A DNA stretch of 64,000 bases from Actinomyces sp. (GCF_029851875.1 NZ_JARKVC010000006.1:16782-80781), one strand, 5' to 3'. Shown: positions 27,683 through 37,186, counted from the stretch's first letter. Numbers and translations are program-made. Notes: generated from the letters alone by a model not told the origin.

Positions 27683-28710
27683 CACAGCACCCCCGCCCCA
27701 CCGGTGAGGTCCATGAAGACGTCCTCCAGGCTCTGGGCCTGACGACGCACCTCGTAGACCGGGGCCCCGGCTGACACGAGACGACGGACCATCTCAGCCA
27801 CGCGCTGCGGCGCCAGGCCCTCCACCTGGAGACCGTCGGGGGCCAGGTGCACGGCGCTGGCCGGGGCGATGCCCTCCAGCAGCCGCGCGTCGAGGTTCCG
27901 GGCAGGTGTCACGACCCGCACGTCAGGTACCGAGCGCGCCATGAGATCGTCGCGTGTGCCCTGGAAGACCAGGTGGCCGGAGGACAGGATCCCCAGGACC
28001 GTCGCCATCTTGTCGATCTCATCGAGCAGGTGGCTGGAGACCATGACCGTCACGCCCTGCGCGGCAAGACCGACCAGCAGGTGCCGGATCTCCTCAGTAC
28101 CAGCCGGGTCCAGGCCGTTGGTGGGCTCGTCCAGGATGAGCAGATCGGGCTGGCGAGCCAGGGCCATGGCGATGCCCAGACGCTGCTTCATCCCCATGGA
28201 GTAGCTGCGCACCAGGCGGTCCTTGTGCTCCCTCAGCCGTACCAGGGACAGCGCCCGGTCAACCTGGGCGTCGGTGAGACCCAGCATCCGCTGGACGACC
28301 CGCATGTTCTCCGCCCCGGTGAGGTGAGCGTAGCCTGGCGGCTGCTCAATCATCGAGCCGGTACGGGCCATGAGGGCGCCTCGGTGACGGCGGTCCAGGT
28401 CCTGCCCGAGCAGGCGTACCCGCCCTGAGCTGGGAGCGAGGACGCCCAGCAGCATCTTCATGGTCGTCGACTTCCCTGCCCCGTTGGGTCCCAGGAAGCC
28501 GTAGACCACGCCTCGCGGGACCGCCAGGTCGAGCCGGTTGACGACGGTGCGTGCCTTCGCCCCCGTCCCGAAGCTCTTGGTCAGCTGGTGCGTGGTGACG
28601 GCGAGATCGCCGGCCCCCTCCACCGGGCCAGCGCCCGCAGCCGTCGGCTGTGCTGCTGGTGCAGATGCCGACGTTGACGTAGCGGATACAGCAGATGTCT
28701 CAGGTGTCAT
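27682..28710 (-). CDS. ABC transporter ATP-binding protein, lantibiotic-immunity-like
   Basis: A 342-residue ATPase. A Ser/Thr/Ala-rich N-terminal stretch of about 35 residues precedes the nucleotide-binding domain: Walker A GPNGAGKST, a degenerate signature YSMGMKQRLGIAMAL (typical of the drug and bacitracin/LanF subclass), Walker B LLILDEPTNGLDP, and SSHLLDEI. A C-terminal domain of about 100 residues follows. ATG 28710 is preceded by GGGAGG; GTG 28719 is possible. First gene of the operon and divergent from the histidine kinase gene. Confidence 0.88.
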   Translation of the reverse strand: MTPETSAVSATSTSASAPAAQPTAAGAGPVEGAGDLAVTTHQLTKSFGTGAKARTVVNRLDLAVPRGVVYGFLGPNGAGKSTTMKMLLGVLAPSSGRVRLLGQDLDRRHRGALMARTGSMIEQPPGYAHLTGAENMRVVQRMLGLTDAQVDRALSLVRLREHKDRLVRSYSMGMKQRLGIAMALARQPDLLILDEPTNGLDPAGTEEIRHLLVGLAAQGVTVMVSSHLLDEIDKMATVLGILSSGHLVFQGTRDDLMARSVPDVRVVTPARNLDARLLEGIAPASAVHLAPDGLQVEGLAPQRVAEMVRRLVSAGAPVYEVRRQAQSLEDVFMDLTGGAGVL

Positions 28711-28798
28711 GGCTCCCACCCTCCCCGTCGCGAGCCCTCTGGTCGTCAGGCTCGAGGCTGATCTTTCGGGCCCCGCACACGGGTGGTCATACCGGGGT

Positions 28799-30205
28799 AT
28801 GACGACGACGCAGGATGAGCGCCGATACGGTGGGCCGGTGAGTCGAGAGGTCAGGCATCTGGTCGGTCAGGCACGGGTTCGCGTCGCTGCGGCGCGCGCG
28901 GCGGGGACCTGGCCGGGCTGGCCCGAGGCTGTCACCGCCACGCTCCTGGTCTACCTCAGTGCGTGGAACGGTCCTGGCACCGGGAGCGAGCCGGCTACCC
29001 GCCTGGACGCGGCCACGTCCAGTGCCGTCTTCGTGTGCCTCGTCCTGGCCTGCGCCCTGGCTGTCCTGGTGCGCAGGCGGGTACCGGCCATGAGCGTGTG
29101 CGTCCTGGGAGTAGTGTGCACGCTCCACGTCCTGGTCTGGGACACGCTCACGCTCCTGGTGGTGGCCGCGGCGCTCCTGGCCGCGCAGACGGCGACGAGC
29201 CGGGTCGCCCGCCCCTGGTCCTGGCTCCTGCTGGCGGCGGGGTACCTCGGGGCGGGTGCCGGGATCCTGCGCGTGGGATATCAGGGTGGCGGGCAGGAGC
29301 TCGAGGGCGTGCGAGCCGCCACGGTCCTCACGATCTCCTGGTCCTTCCTCACCGTCGCCACCCTGACCGGGCTGCTGCGCCGTCGGGCGCGCGAGCGACG
29401 CGAGCAGGCCGCCGAGAGGATGGGGCTCCTGCTGGCCCAGCGCGACGCCGAGCAGGCGCTGGTCGTCGCCCGCGAGCGCCAGCGGATCGCGCGGGACGTG
29501 CACGACGTCGTCGGCCACAGCCTGGCCGTCATCGGCATGCAGGCCGAGGGCGCACGGGCCGTCATGCCGGTCAGCCCCGAGCGGGCCGAGGAGGCCCTGG
29601 CGGTCATCGCGCGTACCAGCCGCCGCGCGATCGACGAGGTCCACGCGCTCGTGGACGTGCTGCGCCACGCAGACGACTCCCCTGCCTCACCTGCGCGGGA
29701 GCAGCACCCTGCGCCAGAGACCAGGGCCGTCCCGACGGCGCACACTCGCGTGCTCACTGCCCCTGCCCAGGAGCCGCCAGGTCTTGAAGGGCTGGCGGCG
29801 CTGGTCACCAGGCTGCGTGAGAGCGGCCTGCAGGTCTGCCTCGACCTTCATGACGCCTTGCCCTCACCCTGCCCCGTCAAGGTCGCTCAGTGCGTCTACC
29901 GGCTCGTCCAGGAGGCGACGACCAACGCGCTGCGCCATGCGCCGGGAGCCGGGGTCCAGGTCTGTGTGCGTGCCGTCGGTGGGCAGGTGAGGGCACGGGT
30001 GCGCAACGACGCAGCACCAGTCTCCAGCCTCCCGCCTGTCGGCCAGCACGGCGTGCGGCGTCAGGGTGCTGGCCTGGAGAGCATGGCCGGGCGGGTGGCC
30101 GAGCTGGGAGGGAGCCTCCACGCGGGTCCGCGTGCTGGAGGAGGCTGGGGCGTGGAGGCCGTGATCCCCCTGACGACCCCGCTGACCGTGACGGAGGAGG
30201 AATGA
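28799..30205 (+). CDS. two-component sensor histidine kinase (HisKA_3/NarL-partner type)
   Basis: A 468-residue kinase with about five transmembrane helices (residues 40-200), a short coiled linker rich in Arg/Glu, then the HisKA_3 dimerisation domain ERQRIARDVHDVVGHSLAV, phosphorylated at His235, and an HATPase domain with QEATTNALRHAPGA and GAGLESMAGRVAELGG. The lack of an extracellular domain suggests intramembrane sensing of cell-envelope stress or of the linked transporter. It overlaps the response regulator by four bases. Confidence 0.92.
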   Translation: MTTTQDERRYGGPVSREVRHLVGQARVRVAAARAAGTWPGWPEAVTATLLVYLSAWNGPGTGSEPATRLDAATSSAVFVCLVLACALAVLVRRRVPAMSVCVLGVVCTLHVLVWDTLTLLVVAAALLAAQTATSRVARPWSWLLLAAGYLGAGAGILRVGYQGGGQELEGVRAATVLTISWSFLTVATLTGLLRRRARERREQAAERMGLLLAQRDAEQALVVARERQRIARDVHDVVGHSLAVIGMQAEGARAVMPVSPERAEEALAVIARTSRRAIDEVHALVDVLRHADDSPASPAREQHPAPETRAVPTAHTRVLTAPAQEPPGLEGLAALVTRLRESGLQVCLDLHDALPSPCPVKVAQCVYRLVQEATTNALRHAPGAGVQVCVRAVGGQVRARVRNDAAPVSSLPPVGQHGVRRQGAGLESMAGRVAELGGSLHAGPRAGGGWGVEAVIPLTTPLTVTEEE

Positions 30206-30963
30206 GTGTCATCCGTCTGGCCCTGGCCGACGACGAGCCGCTGCTCACCGCCGGCCTGGCGATGATCCTGGACGCCCAGGAGGACATGGAGGTGGTCTGG
30301 CAGGCCAGCAGCGGCGACCAGGCCCTGCGCAAGGTGCAGGACGAGCAGGCCGACGTCCTGCTGCTCGATGTGCAGATGCCTGGGACCGACGGCATCGAGA
30401 CCACCCGGCGGCTGGTCTCACAGGGGTGGGACGGCAAGGTCGTCATCCTCACCACCTTTGACACCGACGGCTATGTGCTGGGCGCGATCGAGGCAGGCGC
30501 CGCCGGCTTCCTGCTCAAGAGCACCCCACCGCCCGAGCTGCTGGCAGGGATCCGGACGGTGTACGCCGGGGACTCCGTCATCTCGCCAGGCCCCACCCGG
30601 CGGCTGCTGGCGGCAGTGCGCGAGGCCGCCCAGCCCGCTCACGCGGCCTCCTCCTCAGATAACCTCGGTGGCGCTGGTCATGCTGGGCAGCCGCCCGTGT
30701 CAGGGGTCCTGCTGCCGGATCTGTCCGGGCTGACGCGACGGGAGATGGAGGTCCTGCGCCTCATCGCCCTGGGCCTGAGTAACCAGGAGCTGTGCGACCG
30801 GCTGTGGCTGTCTATGCCGACGGTCAAGACGCACATCTCGCACCTCCTGGCCAAGACCGGTGCCAGGGACAGGGTCCAGCTGGTCCTCACCGCCCTGCGC
30901 TGTGGCGCGGTCCAGGTCGAGGAGGTGCTGGCGCTGTCCACCTGGAAGGGCCCAGGCCTGTGA
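30202..30963 (+). CDS. LuxR/NarL family response regulator
   Basis: A 253-residue regulator: receiver domain with acidic pair Asp10-Asp11, phospho-acceptor Asp56 in LLLDVQMPG, Thr/Ser switch in ILTTFD and Lys in FLLKSTPP; then an Ala/Gly-rich linker longer than usual (about residues 140-170); then a LuxR-type HTH (LTRREMEVLRLIALGLSNQELCDRL, with TVKTHISHLLAKTGARDR). The start follows GGAGGA. The likely target is the divergent ABC operon, a layout seen in antibiotic-peptide resistance modules. Confidence 0.94.
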   Translation: MSVIRLALADDEPLLTAGLAMILDAQEDMEVVWQASSGDQALRKVQDEQADVLLLDVQMPGTDGIETTRRLVSQGWDGKVVILTTFDTDGYVLGAIEAGAAGFLLKSTPPPELLAGIRTVYAGDSVISPGPTRRLLAAVREAAQPAHAASSSDNLGGAGHAGQPPVSGVLLPDLSGLTRREMEVLRLIALGLSNQELCDRLWLSMPTVKTHISHLLAKTGARDRVQLVLTALRCGAVQVEEVLALSTWKGPGL

Positions 30964-30989
30964 CGGGAGCGTCCCGCACAGGCCTGGGC
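30950..30989. terminator. bidirectional hairpin between the response regulator and the VaFE gene
   Basis: Arms GCCCAGGCCTGTG (30950-30962) and CACAGGCCTGGGC (30977-30989) pair perfectly, and the intervening CGGGA-GCG-TCCCG forms an inner stem. It overlaps the last codons of the regulator gene and sits between convergent genes, so it probably stops both. Confidence 0.75.
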
Positions 30990-31000
30990 TCATCTCCGCC

Positions 31001-34000
31001 TCAGCGACGGGTTCGCCTCAGCGCCGTGCCTGAACCGATGAGGCCGGCGGCAGCCAGGGCCACCAGAGTCACGGTCGCGCCGGTCTGGACCAGGGGCGGC
31101 AGGGGCTTGGCCACGTGGACGCTCTGAGCGACGTCGTCCAGGTCCTCGTGAGAGGCCAGGACCACGTGGCTGTCCGGCTCGTAGACCCGCTCGAAGGCCA
31201 CCAGCGTGTGGCCCGCGAGCCCCCTGGTGTCAAAAGAGAAGGTGACGACGACGCAGTCCGTGGCCGAGGAGGGTGTGAAGCTCGCCGAGGCTGCTACCTC
31301 CTTGCCCTCCTTCCCGGTCAGCGGCCTGCCGGTCTTCTTGTCCATGAGCCGGCCCTGGACCTCATAGGTCCGCCCCGGCTCAAACGTGGTCTCGTTCTTG
31401 GGACACACCCTGTCCTCCAGCACCACAGGGCCGGGCGAGACCTCGTGGTCACCGTCGGAGGAGTCGGTGAGCGTGGTCCCTACCTCAGGGACCGGCGCAC
31501 CCGTGACGGTCTGTCCCTCGTCCTCGATGTCGGTGTGGACGGCAACGGTGCGCCCGTCCAGGGTGACGTTCTCGAACATGACGATCCTCTTGCCGTGCAG
31601 CAGCCGTGCCGGGATCCTCACCTCCACCACGGCGCAGTCAGACGGACCCGACGGCGTCAGCTGCGCCTGGCCGGTGAAGGGACGGCCGCTGTCATCCATG
31701 ATGGGCTGGCCCGTCTCCTTGTCCATCGCCCGGGCCGTGAAGGTGTAGGTCTTGCCCGCCTCCAGGGGCTTGCCCTCCTTCTGGCACACCCGGTCCGCGA
31801 TCGTCACGTCCCCGGTGGCCGGCAGGAGCTTGTCCCCGTCCGAGGCGTCGCTCGCCGTCGTCCCGATCTCAGGCTGGAGCGGCGGTGGCGCGACCACGTA
31901 CTGCTCACTGACGTCCTCGACGGAGGAGGAGTAGGGCGCCGTGCGATCGTCGCCGGCGAAGTCCGTGACGAAGACGTAGGTGCCGGGCATGGCTGCGCCG
32001 TCGTCGTCCTTCTTGACCTTGAAGGAGGTGGAGCCGACGTGGAAGTAGGCGCCGTTGCGGGCCGGGACCTGGACGGTAGCGATGAGCTCAGCCTGCGCCC
32101 GGTTGGCCTCGGTGACCTCCTGGCCGTCAGGGAAGAAGAGCAGGGACTGCGTCATCTCCTTCTCATCCGCCTTGAAGCCCATCCCTCCCTCGAAGTCCCC
32201 GTGGTTGGAGGGGAAGCCCTCGACAAAGAGGTCGTCTGAGAGGTACTCACCGCTCCTGGTGGCGTGGACCTGGATCGAGGAGTCGGTCCTCGTACGGTAC
32301 ACGGTGGAGGTGGTCTCCTCGGCGACGCCGTAGGAGTCCGCCCACCCCGAGGCGATCCAGCGCCCGTTGGCCGCCTGGTCCTCGGCCTGGACCCGCCACA
32401 CCCAGGTCAGGAAGCCTGGAGCGACGCTCTGGCCCAGGCAGGCCTGCACCTCCTGGCCCGGACCAGACGCGGTCACCTTGACGCTCCCTAGCACCGTCGC
32501 CTCAGGTGGGACCTGCTCGGCGGTAGCAGGCAGCACCTCCGGGTCGAGGCGGTAGGCGGTGGCCGTGTAGACCACCGGGACGTAGACGCCGTCGTCAAAG
32601 GAGTCGGCGGAGACCAGCCGCGTCCACTCCCCGTCCCGGTAGCCCGGGTCAGCGGCGGGAGTGAAGGTGTCGCACGGAGGCTCCTCGGGCTGGTTGACCT
32701 TCCAGCCCGAGACGTGCGAGGTGCCCAGGGGACGGAAGTCGAAGTTCTCGCTGCTGGTCTCCTCGGGCAGTCCGTAGCCGTCCAGCCAGCTGGCAGCCAC
32801 GTAGGACTCGTAGGCGCCTTGGTCAGCCTTGCGCACCTCCCACACCCAGGTGACAAAGCCCCGCCTGCCCAGCTCCAGCGAGGCCTGAAGGCTCTGCCCG
32901 GGACCGGTCGCGGTAGCCGTGACCTCACCGATCTTCTCCGCTCCCTGCGGCACCCGGTCCGCCCGGGCCGGTCGTGTCCGCGACCAGTAGGCGGTGGCGC
33001 GGTAGACGACCGGGACCAACTGGCCGGCGTCGCTCATCCAGTGCGGGTTGACGTAGGAGGTGTCCGTCGCCGTGGTCAGGGTGTCATTGATGGCGCCGTC
33101 GGTGTTGACCTCCACGGTGTGCACCTGCGAGGTACCCAGGGGCTGGAAGTCGTAGTGCACGCGAAAGGGGGTTCCTGGCTGCTCGATCTCCAGTATCTCG
33201 GTGCTGGTCTGCGGGCCGCGGGTGATCATGTCCTGGCTGGAGCCGTCATTGGCGTAGTAGCGCAGGACCTGACGCGGCACGCTGAAGTGCGCCGAGTAGC
33301 TGACCTCTCCGTTGCCCGTCGCCGTCCAGGCCAAGGAGATCGGCTCCGTGCCTGTGACGCCGGCCCAGGTCCCGGTGCCGGTGGTGTCGAAGACGGCAGG
33401 CCCCACCAGGGTGACCGTGACCGGGACACCGGGAATCAGGCTGCCGTCCGTGGCGGTGGAGACGATACCTCCCACCTGCCCCGTCCGTACCGCGTCCTGC
33501 CGCTGCACCTCGCCCGTGGCGAAGCTCTGCGGCGTGGAGACCCTGGCCTCTGCCGCGTAGGCCTCCGCCATGGCGTAGGCCGAGGGGAACCTCGCGGGGA
33601 TCTCGGCGATGATGCTCGCGGCCTGCGCGGCGAGGTCGTAGTTCGCGTGAGCCAGGATCGCCAGGGCGGCTCGGGAGTCAGCGGTGTCCACCGGCTCGTA
33701 CTTGGTCAGGAGCCAGTACATCTGGGCGGGAGCGACCTTGAGCGAGGGCGCGGTGTCCCCTCGCTGGACCTGCTCGGTCAGCTCCCTGGCGTCCGCCATC
33801 TGAGCCCTTCCCATGATCGGTGCCGGCCCGAACTCGATGCACCAGTTGAGCACGCCCGGCGTCACGGGATCCGCGTTGGCTCCGAGCCAGTGGTAGGTGC
33901 CGAAGGAGTCGTAGAAGGGGTAGCCCTCGCCGGTGTTCGGCGGGATCTTGGTGACCGCGGCCTGCGCCGGGGCCCGCAGCCCCAGGTCCTGGCCGACCGG

Positions 34001-34150
34001 CAGCGCGCTCACTCCTGCCATGGCGCCGGCCAGGAGCGCTACCGCTGCGACGAGGGCGCTGGCACGCCGCAGCCTGTCAGGTCCCGGTAGCATCGTCCTC
34101 AGCCGTGAGCGGCGTGCTCGAGGCACGCGCGTAGTGGTCGTCTTGGCCAT
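31001..34150 (-). CDS. VaFE repeat-containing surface-anchored protein
   Basis: A 1049-residue cell-wall protein: signal peptide after a basic leader (LVAAVALLAGAMAGVSA), a probable thioester domain near residues 75-130 (WCIEFG), then two copies of a beta-rich module (each with VPVVY-x-ATAY, G-F-x-TWVW and EET-x-S), then two VaFE domains beginning IGTTASDASDGD and VGTTLTDSSDGD; VAFE itself is in the second. The end is LVQTG (1020-1024), a hydrophobic helix and RRTRR, a non-standard sortase signal where LPxTG is usual. The modules suggest a pilus-like or host-binding adhesin able to form isopeptide or thioester bonds. No sortase gene is adjacent. Confidence 0.85.
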   Translation of the reverse strand: MAKTTTTRVPRARRSRLRTMLPGPDRLRRASALVAAVALLAGAMAGVSALPVGQDLGLRAPAQAAVTKIPPNTGEGYPFYDSFGTYHWLGANADPVTPGVLNWCIEFGPAPIMGRAQMADARELTEQVQRGDTAPSLKVAPAQMYWLLTKYEPVDTADSRAALAILAHANYDLAAQAASIIAEIPARFPSAYAMAEAYAAEARVSTPQSFATGEVQRQDAVRTGQVGGIVSTATDGSLIPGVPVTVTLVGPAVFDTTGTGTWAGVTGTEPISLAWTATGNGEVSYSAHFSVPRQVLRYYANDGSSQDMITRGPQTSTEILEIEQPGTPFRVHYDFQPLGTSQVHTVEVNTDGAINDTLTTATDTSYVNPHWMSDAGQLVPVVYRATAYWSRTRPARADRVPQGAEKIGEVTATATGPGQSLQASLELGRRGFVTWVWEVRKADQGAYESYVAASWLDGYGLPEETSSENFDFRPLGTSHVSGWKVNQPEEPPCDTFTPAADPGYRDGEWTRLVSADSFDDGVYVPVVYTATAYRLDPEVLPATAEQVPPEATVLGSVKVTASGPGQEVQACLGQSVAPGFLTWVWRVQAEDQAANGRWIASGWADSYGVAEETTSTVYRTRTDSSIQVHATRSGEYLSDDLFVEGFPSNHGDFEGGMGFKADEKEMTQSLLFFPDGQEVTEANRAQAELIATVQVPARNGAYFHVGSTSFKVKKDDDGAAMPGTYVFVTDFAGDDRTAPYSSSVEDVSEQYVVAPPPLQPEIGTTASDASDGDKLLPATGDVTIADRVCQKEGKPLEAGKTYTFTARAMDKETGQPIMDDSGRPFTGQAQLTPSGPSDCAVVEVRIPARLLHGKRIVMFENVTLDGRTVAVHTDIEDEGQTVTGAPVPEVGTTLTDSSDGDHEVSPGPVVLEDRVCPKNETTFEPGRTYEVQGRLMDKKTGRPLTGKEGKEVAASASFTPSSATDCVVVTFSFDTRGLAGHTLVAFERVYEPDSHVVLASHEDLDDVAQSVHVAKPLPPLVQTGATVTLVALAAAGLIGSGTALRRTRR

Positions 34151-34341
34151 CTCCGTCTTCCTTTCGTGAGGATGGGTGAGAGACCCCGGTGCACGAGCGT
34201 CGGTTTCCTAGGCCAGCAAGGCTCGCGTTCCGGGGCGTGTGTAGTCGGTGTGCCGCTCACGGCACTCCTCGATGAGGCCGTACCCCGACGATAGGCGACA
34301 GCGGCGCTCCGCTCCTCCAGCCATCCACACCCCCGTCCTGG

Positions 34342-34811
34342 GTGCTCGTCCCCTCCTCTCCTGTGGAGCCCGAGCGCGGCCTGAGGTGGCTGCTGGGGCG
34401 GCTGGTAGGGTCACGGCCCGTGGGGCAGGAGATCATCGTCAGCGCCGTCGTCATCCGTGACGGTGACGGTCGGCTCCTGACCGTGCGCAAGCGTGGAACG
34501 CAGCTGTTCATCTTTCCCGGAGGCAAGCCCGAGGCTGGCGAGGACGCCGCCCAGACAGCCGCGCGCGAGGCCCGCGAGGAGCTCGGGATCGTCATCGCCC
34601 CGAGGACCTGCAGCCGCTGGGAACCTTCAGCGCTCCAGCGGCCAACGAGGAGGGCTACGAGGTCCTCGCCCACGTCTTCTCCCACCCGTACGTGGCTGGG
34701 GCGCAGCCGGCTCACGAGATCACCGAGCTGCGGTGGACGGACCTGACCGCGCCCCTGCCGCAGGACCTGGCGCCGCTGACGTGCGTGGTGATCACGGCGC
34801 TGATCAGCTGA
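34342..34811 (+). pseudogene. NUDIX hydrolase with a frameshift
   Basis: The NUDIX box is intact: GKPEAGEDAAQTAAREAREE followed by LGI fits GX5EX7REUXEEXGU. The first frame is sensible to IVIAP at about 34601. After that, the other frame resumes normal NUDIX sequence (EDLQPLGTFSAPAANEEGYE, then LRWTDLTAPLPQDLAPL) to TGA 34809-34811. One missing base in the CCCC run at 34598-34601 explains it. The start may be 34342 or GTG 34420 (VGQEIIVSAVVIRDGDG). A true pseudogene, a phase-variable C tract or a sequencing error are all possible. Confidence 0.75.
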
Positions 34812-35034
34812 GCGCTGTCACGATCCCGGGTGACTGACGTGGGTGCTCCTCCGCTCACTTCCCACTCTGCCGCTCCGTGAGACGGCCAGGAGCACGAGGC
34901 CGCTACTCGTCGCGTATCGAGGAATCACCCGTCACGCGCCCGTAGCCGCAGGAGAACACGTCTGCGACGATCACCCGTACCCGAGAGGCCTCACCAGGCC
35001 CGGTCCACATGTCCTCGCCGCGCATCATGGATGA

Positions 35035-36042
35035 CTAGTTGTATGAGGTCATAACGTTGGTGACGTGTGCTGGGACGCGGGTGGCGGGTAGCTGGTTGTG
35101 GCAGGCGGTGTGGGGATGGTAGTTGTAGTGGTGTTTCCACACGGCGATGGCGTCGCGGCGCTGCTGTTCTGAGGGGTAGCTGCGCGCGTAGAGGCACTCC
35201 TGGCCAGGATGCGGTGATGCGGTTGTAGCGCTCGACCTTGCCGTTGTGGCGTGGGGTGTAGGGGCGGATTCTCTGGTGGCGCGAGGCCAGGGAGGCAATG
35301 GCTGTGGTGAAGGTCCGGGCCCGGTAACTCGCTCCGTTGTCAGTGACAACCCGCACGAGCCTGGTTACGCCGTGGGCGGCGAAGAAGGCTCGGGCCCGGC
35401 AGAAGAAGCCGATCGTGGTCGAGGCCCTCTCGTCATCCAGGGCCTCGGTGTAGGCCAGGCGGGAGAAACCGTCGACAGCGGTGTGCAGGTAGGTGTAGCC
35501 GATCCTGGCTGCCTTGCCCCGCTTGGAGGCCTTCGCCTCGGGGTACCGCGCCCGTGGGCCCTCCAGCCGCCTCCAGGTGGGATGCGTCCGACCTTCTTGA
35601 CGTCCAGGTGGATCATGTGGCCCGGGAAACGGGCCACGATGGGTTTGCCCACCCGGTTGGGCTGCCCGGTGGGGTCGATGTCGCGGCGTCGGTTCAGGCC
35701 GGCTCTGTCCAGCCAGCGGGTCACGGTACGCACCGACACCACTGTCCCGCGCACAGCAAGCTCATGACTGGTTCAGCGGGCAGACCACTTGTGGGTGCGG
35801 CGCCAGTGCTCGATGAGGTCCACCGTCTGGGCACTGGTCTGGGTGGGACGGTGGACTGGGGCGCTGGAGCGGTCCTCAAGCGCCTCGGTTCCGCCTCGGC
35901 GGCAACGGGCGACCCACTTGGACAGTGTGGCGCGGGCGATGCCGGCCTCGGCGGCTACGTGGGCGATAGGACGACCGGCCTGGACACGCATCACGAGCCG
36001 GTAGCGGCCCTGAGGCGTCAGCGGAGCGTCACGGTGGAGCAT
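35035..36042 (-). pseudogene. IS481-type transposase, multiply disrupted
   Basis: The chain begins at ATG 36042 with LTPQGRYRLVMRVQAGRPIAH, an IS481 helix-turn-helix, and continues through an in-frame TGA at 35775-35773. It then reads VSVRTVTRWLDRAGLNRRRD and FPGHMIHLDVKKVGRIPPGGG with the first DDE aspartate. A frame change near 35575 leads to YTYLHTAVDGFSRLAYTEAL, then VTDNGASYRAR and YTPRHNGKVERYNR with the other acidic residues. A further shift near 35205 precedes VWKHHYNY and the TNVMTSYN end. One stop and two frameshifts make it inactive. Confidence 0.88.
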
Positions 36043-36111
36043 GGCAGCGGGGCTTTCTATGTCAGAAGGATGATTCAGCACCACCCATCCTGACAGCCCA
36101 AGCCCCGCTGC
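35035..36111 (-). mobile_element. IS481-family insertion sequence remnant, ends approximate
   Basis: Bounded here by the transposase remnant. Beyond its start, GCAGCGGGGCTT (36044-36055) and AAGCCCCGCTGC (36100-36111) form an inverted repeat enclosing the leader, and CATCCTGACA near 36087-36096 may be part of an end. I could not find a matching terminal repeat on the left or a target duplication, so the left end is unknown. It separates the frameshifted NUDIX gene from the sugar operon. Confidence 0.6.
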
Positions 36112-36131
36112 CCCCACGACTACAACCTCAT

Positions 36132-36162
36132 GACCCACAACAGCTAGCAGTCCTTGTGGGTC
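36132..36162 (-). terminator. hairpin downstream of the sugar-utilisation operon
   Basis: GACCCACAA (36132-36140) and TTGTGGGTC (36154-36162) pair perfectly over a 13-base loop, 26 bases beyond the stop of the GH130 gene. It is well placed to terminate the LacI-SBP-permease-GH130 transcript, although no long T-run follows. Confidence 0.55.
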
Positions 36163-36187
36163 CACCGGCTATGGAAGTGGTCTCGGA

Positions 36188-37186
36188 TCATGCATCTACT
36201 TCGAGCCCGACGCCAAAGCGGTCCGTCTCGGGGTCGTAGACAGCAACGGCCAGCGTCGTGTCGGATTGTCCGTAGTAGGCGAACCACTTGCCCCGGAACT
36301 TCACAAGGCCCTCCACAAAAGTTACGTTGGAGACGAGGCCGTGGAAGTCTTCGAACATCTGCGGCTTCAGCCAGGGGACCTCGAGTCGGGCAAGCACGTG
36401 ATCGGGCGCTGCGGGATCAATGGCGATCTGCCCGCATCGGTAGTCCACATCGACCGACCCATCCGCGTTGAAGGTCCGCGTCGCCCCATTTGTGAGCATC
36501 ACGAGCAGCCCTGTGTCTGTCACGACCGGTGAGGTGCCGATCTCGACGAGGTCCTCATCAAAGCTGCCGGGAGTCGACGTGTAGAAGGGCTCTTCATCGC
36601 TACCTGTTGGCGTCCAGTGAATGAGATCGTCGCTGACTGCCGTGTAGATGGAGCCTTCACCAAAGTACATCCACCACTTGCCGTTCAGCTGGCGCGGGAC
36701 AATGACCCCAGCCTTTGACCAGTTGAAGCCTCGTGGGTCGTTGGTGGTCTTGAACGTGTCGAACTGCTCGAAGATGGGACCGTGCTTCACCCATGTCCGC
36801 AGGTCCGACGACGTTGCAAGACAGAGCTGCGCGGAGCGGCGGTCCCAGCCCGTGTAGGTCAGGTAGTAGGTGCCGTCGATAAAGGCGATGCGCGGGTCCT
36901 CGCATCCGAACCGTTCGTAGTCGAATTCCGGCGAGACGATCGGAGCATCTTCGCGCCGGAAGCTGTAACCGTCGTCGGAGAATGCGATTCCGATGTGGGA
37001 CACGATGTCTTCGGCATGGGCTCGGTAGAGAAGGACAACCTGATCATCAACGACGAGCGCTGCAGGGTTGTAAAGGTTCGCGGATTCCCAAGAATCACCC
37101 CTTGGGCGGAGAATCGGGTTCCCGGAGTACGGCGTGAACGGCCCCAATGGGAATCGGGCGTCACCGAAGAGTGAGATAGTCGCCAT
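36188..37186 (-). CDS. glycoside hydrolase family 130-like phosphorylase/glycosidase
   Basis: A 332-residue five-bladed propeller enzyme: NPILRPRGDSWESANLYNPAALV, VLLYRAHAEDIVSHIGIAFSDDG, then GCEDPRI (the conserved acid motif), YYLTYTGW, and KWWMYFGEGSIY. GH130 enzymes mostly phosphorolyse beta-mannosides, and some hydrolyse them; the exact substrate cannot be told. Basic residues that bind phosphate in phosphorylases would need an alignment. Last gene of the operon, so it probably processes the imported oligosaccharide in the cytoplasm. No signal peptide is present. Confidence 0.82.
   Translation of the reverse strand: MATISLFGDARFPLGPFTPYSGNPILRPRGDSWESANLYNPAALVVDDQVVLLYRAHAEDIVSHIGIAFSDDGYSFRREDAPIVSPEFDYERFGCEDPRIAFIDGTYYLTYTGWDRRSAQLCLATSSDLRTWVKHGPIFEQFDTFKTTNDPRGFNWSKAGVIVPRQLNGKWWMYFGEGSIYTAVSDDLIHWTPTGSDEEPFYTSTPGSFDEDLVEIGTSPVVTDTGLLVMLTNGATRTFNADGSVDVDYRCGQIAIDPAAPDHVLARLEVPWLKPQMFEDFHGLVSNVTFVEGLVKFRGKWFAYYGQSDTTLAVAVYDPETDRFGVGLEVDA

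Noticed and set aside
29281..29808. Antisense ORFs opposite the histidine kinase
   Set aside because: Shadows of the kinase gene; Ser/Arg-rich with no motif.
32714..34090. A 458-codon plus-strand frame opposite the VaFE gene
   Set aside because: Shadow of the minus-strand surface-protein gene; no signal or domain.
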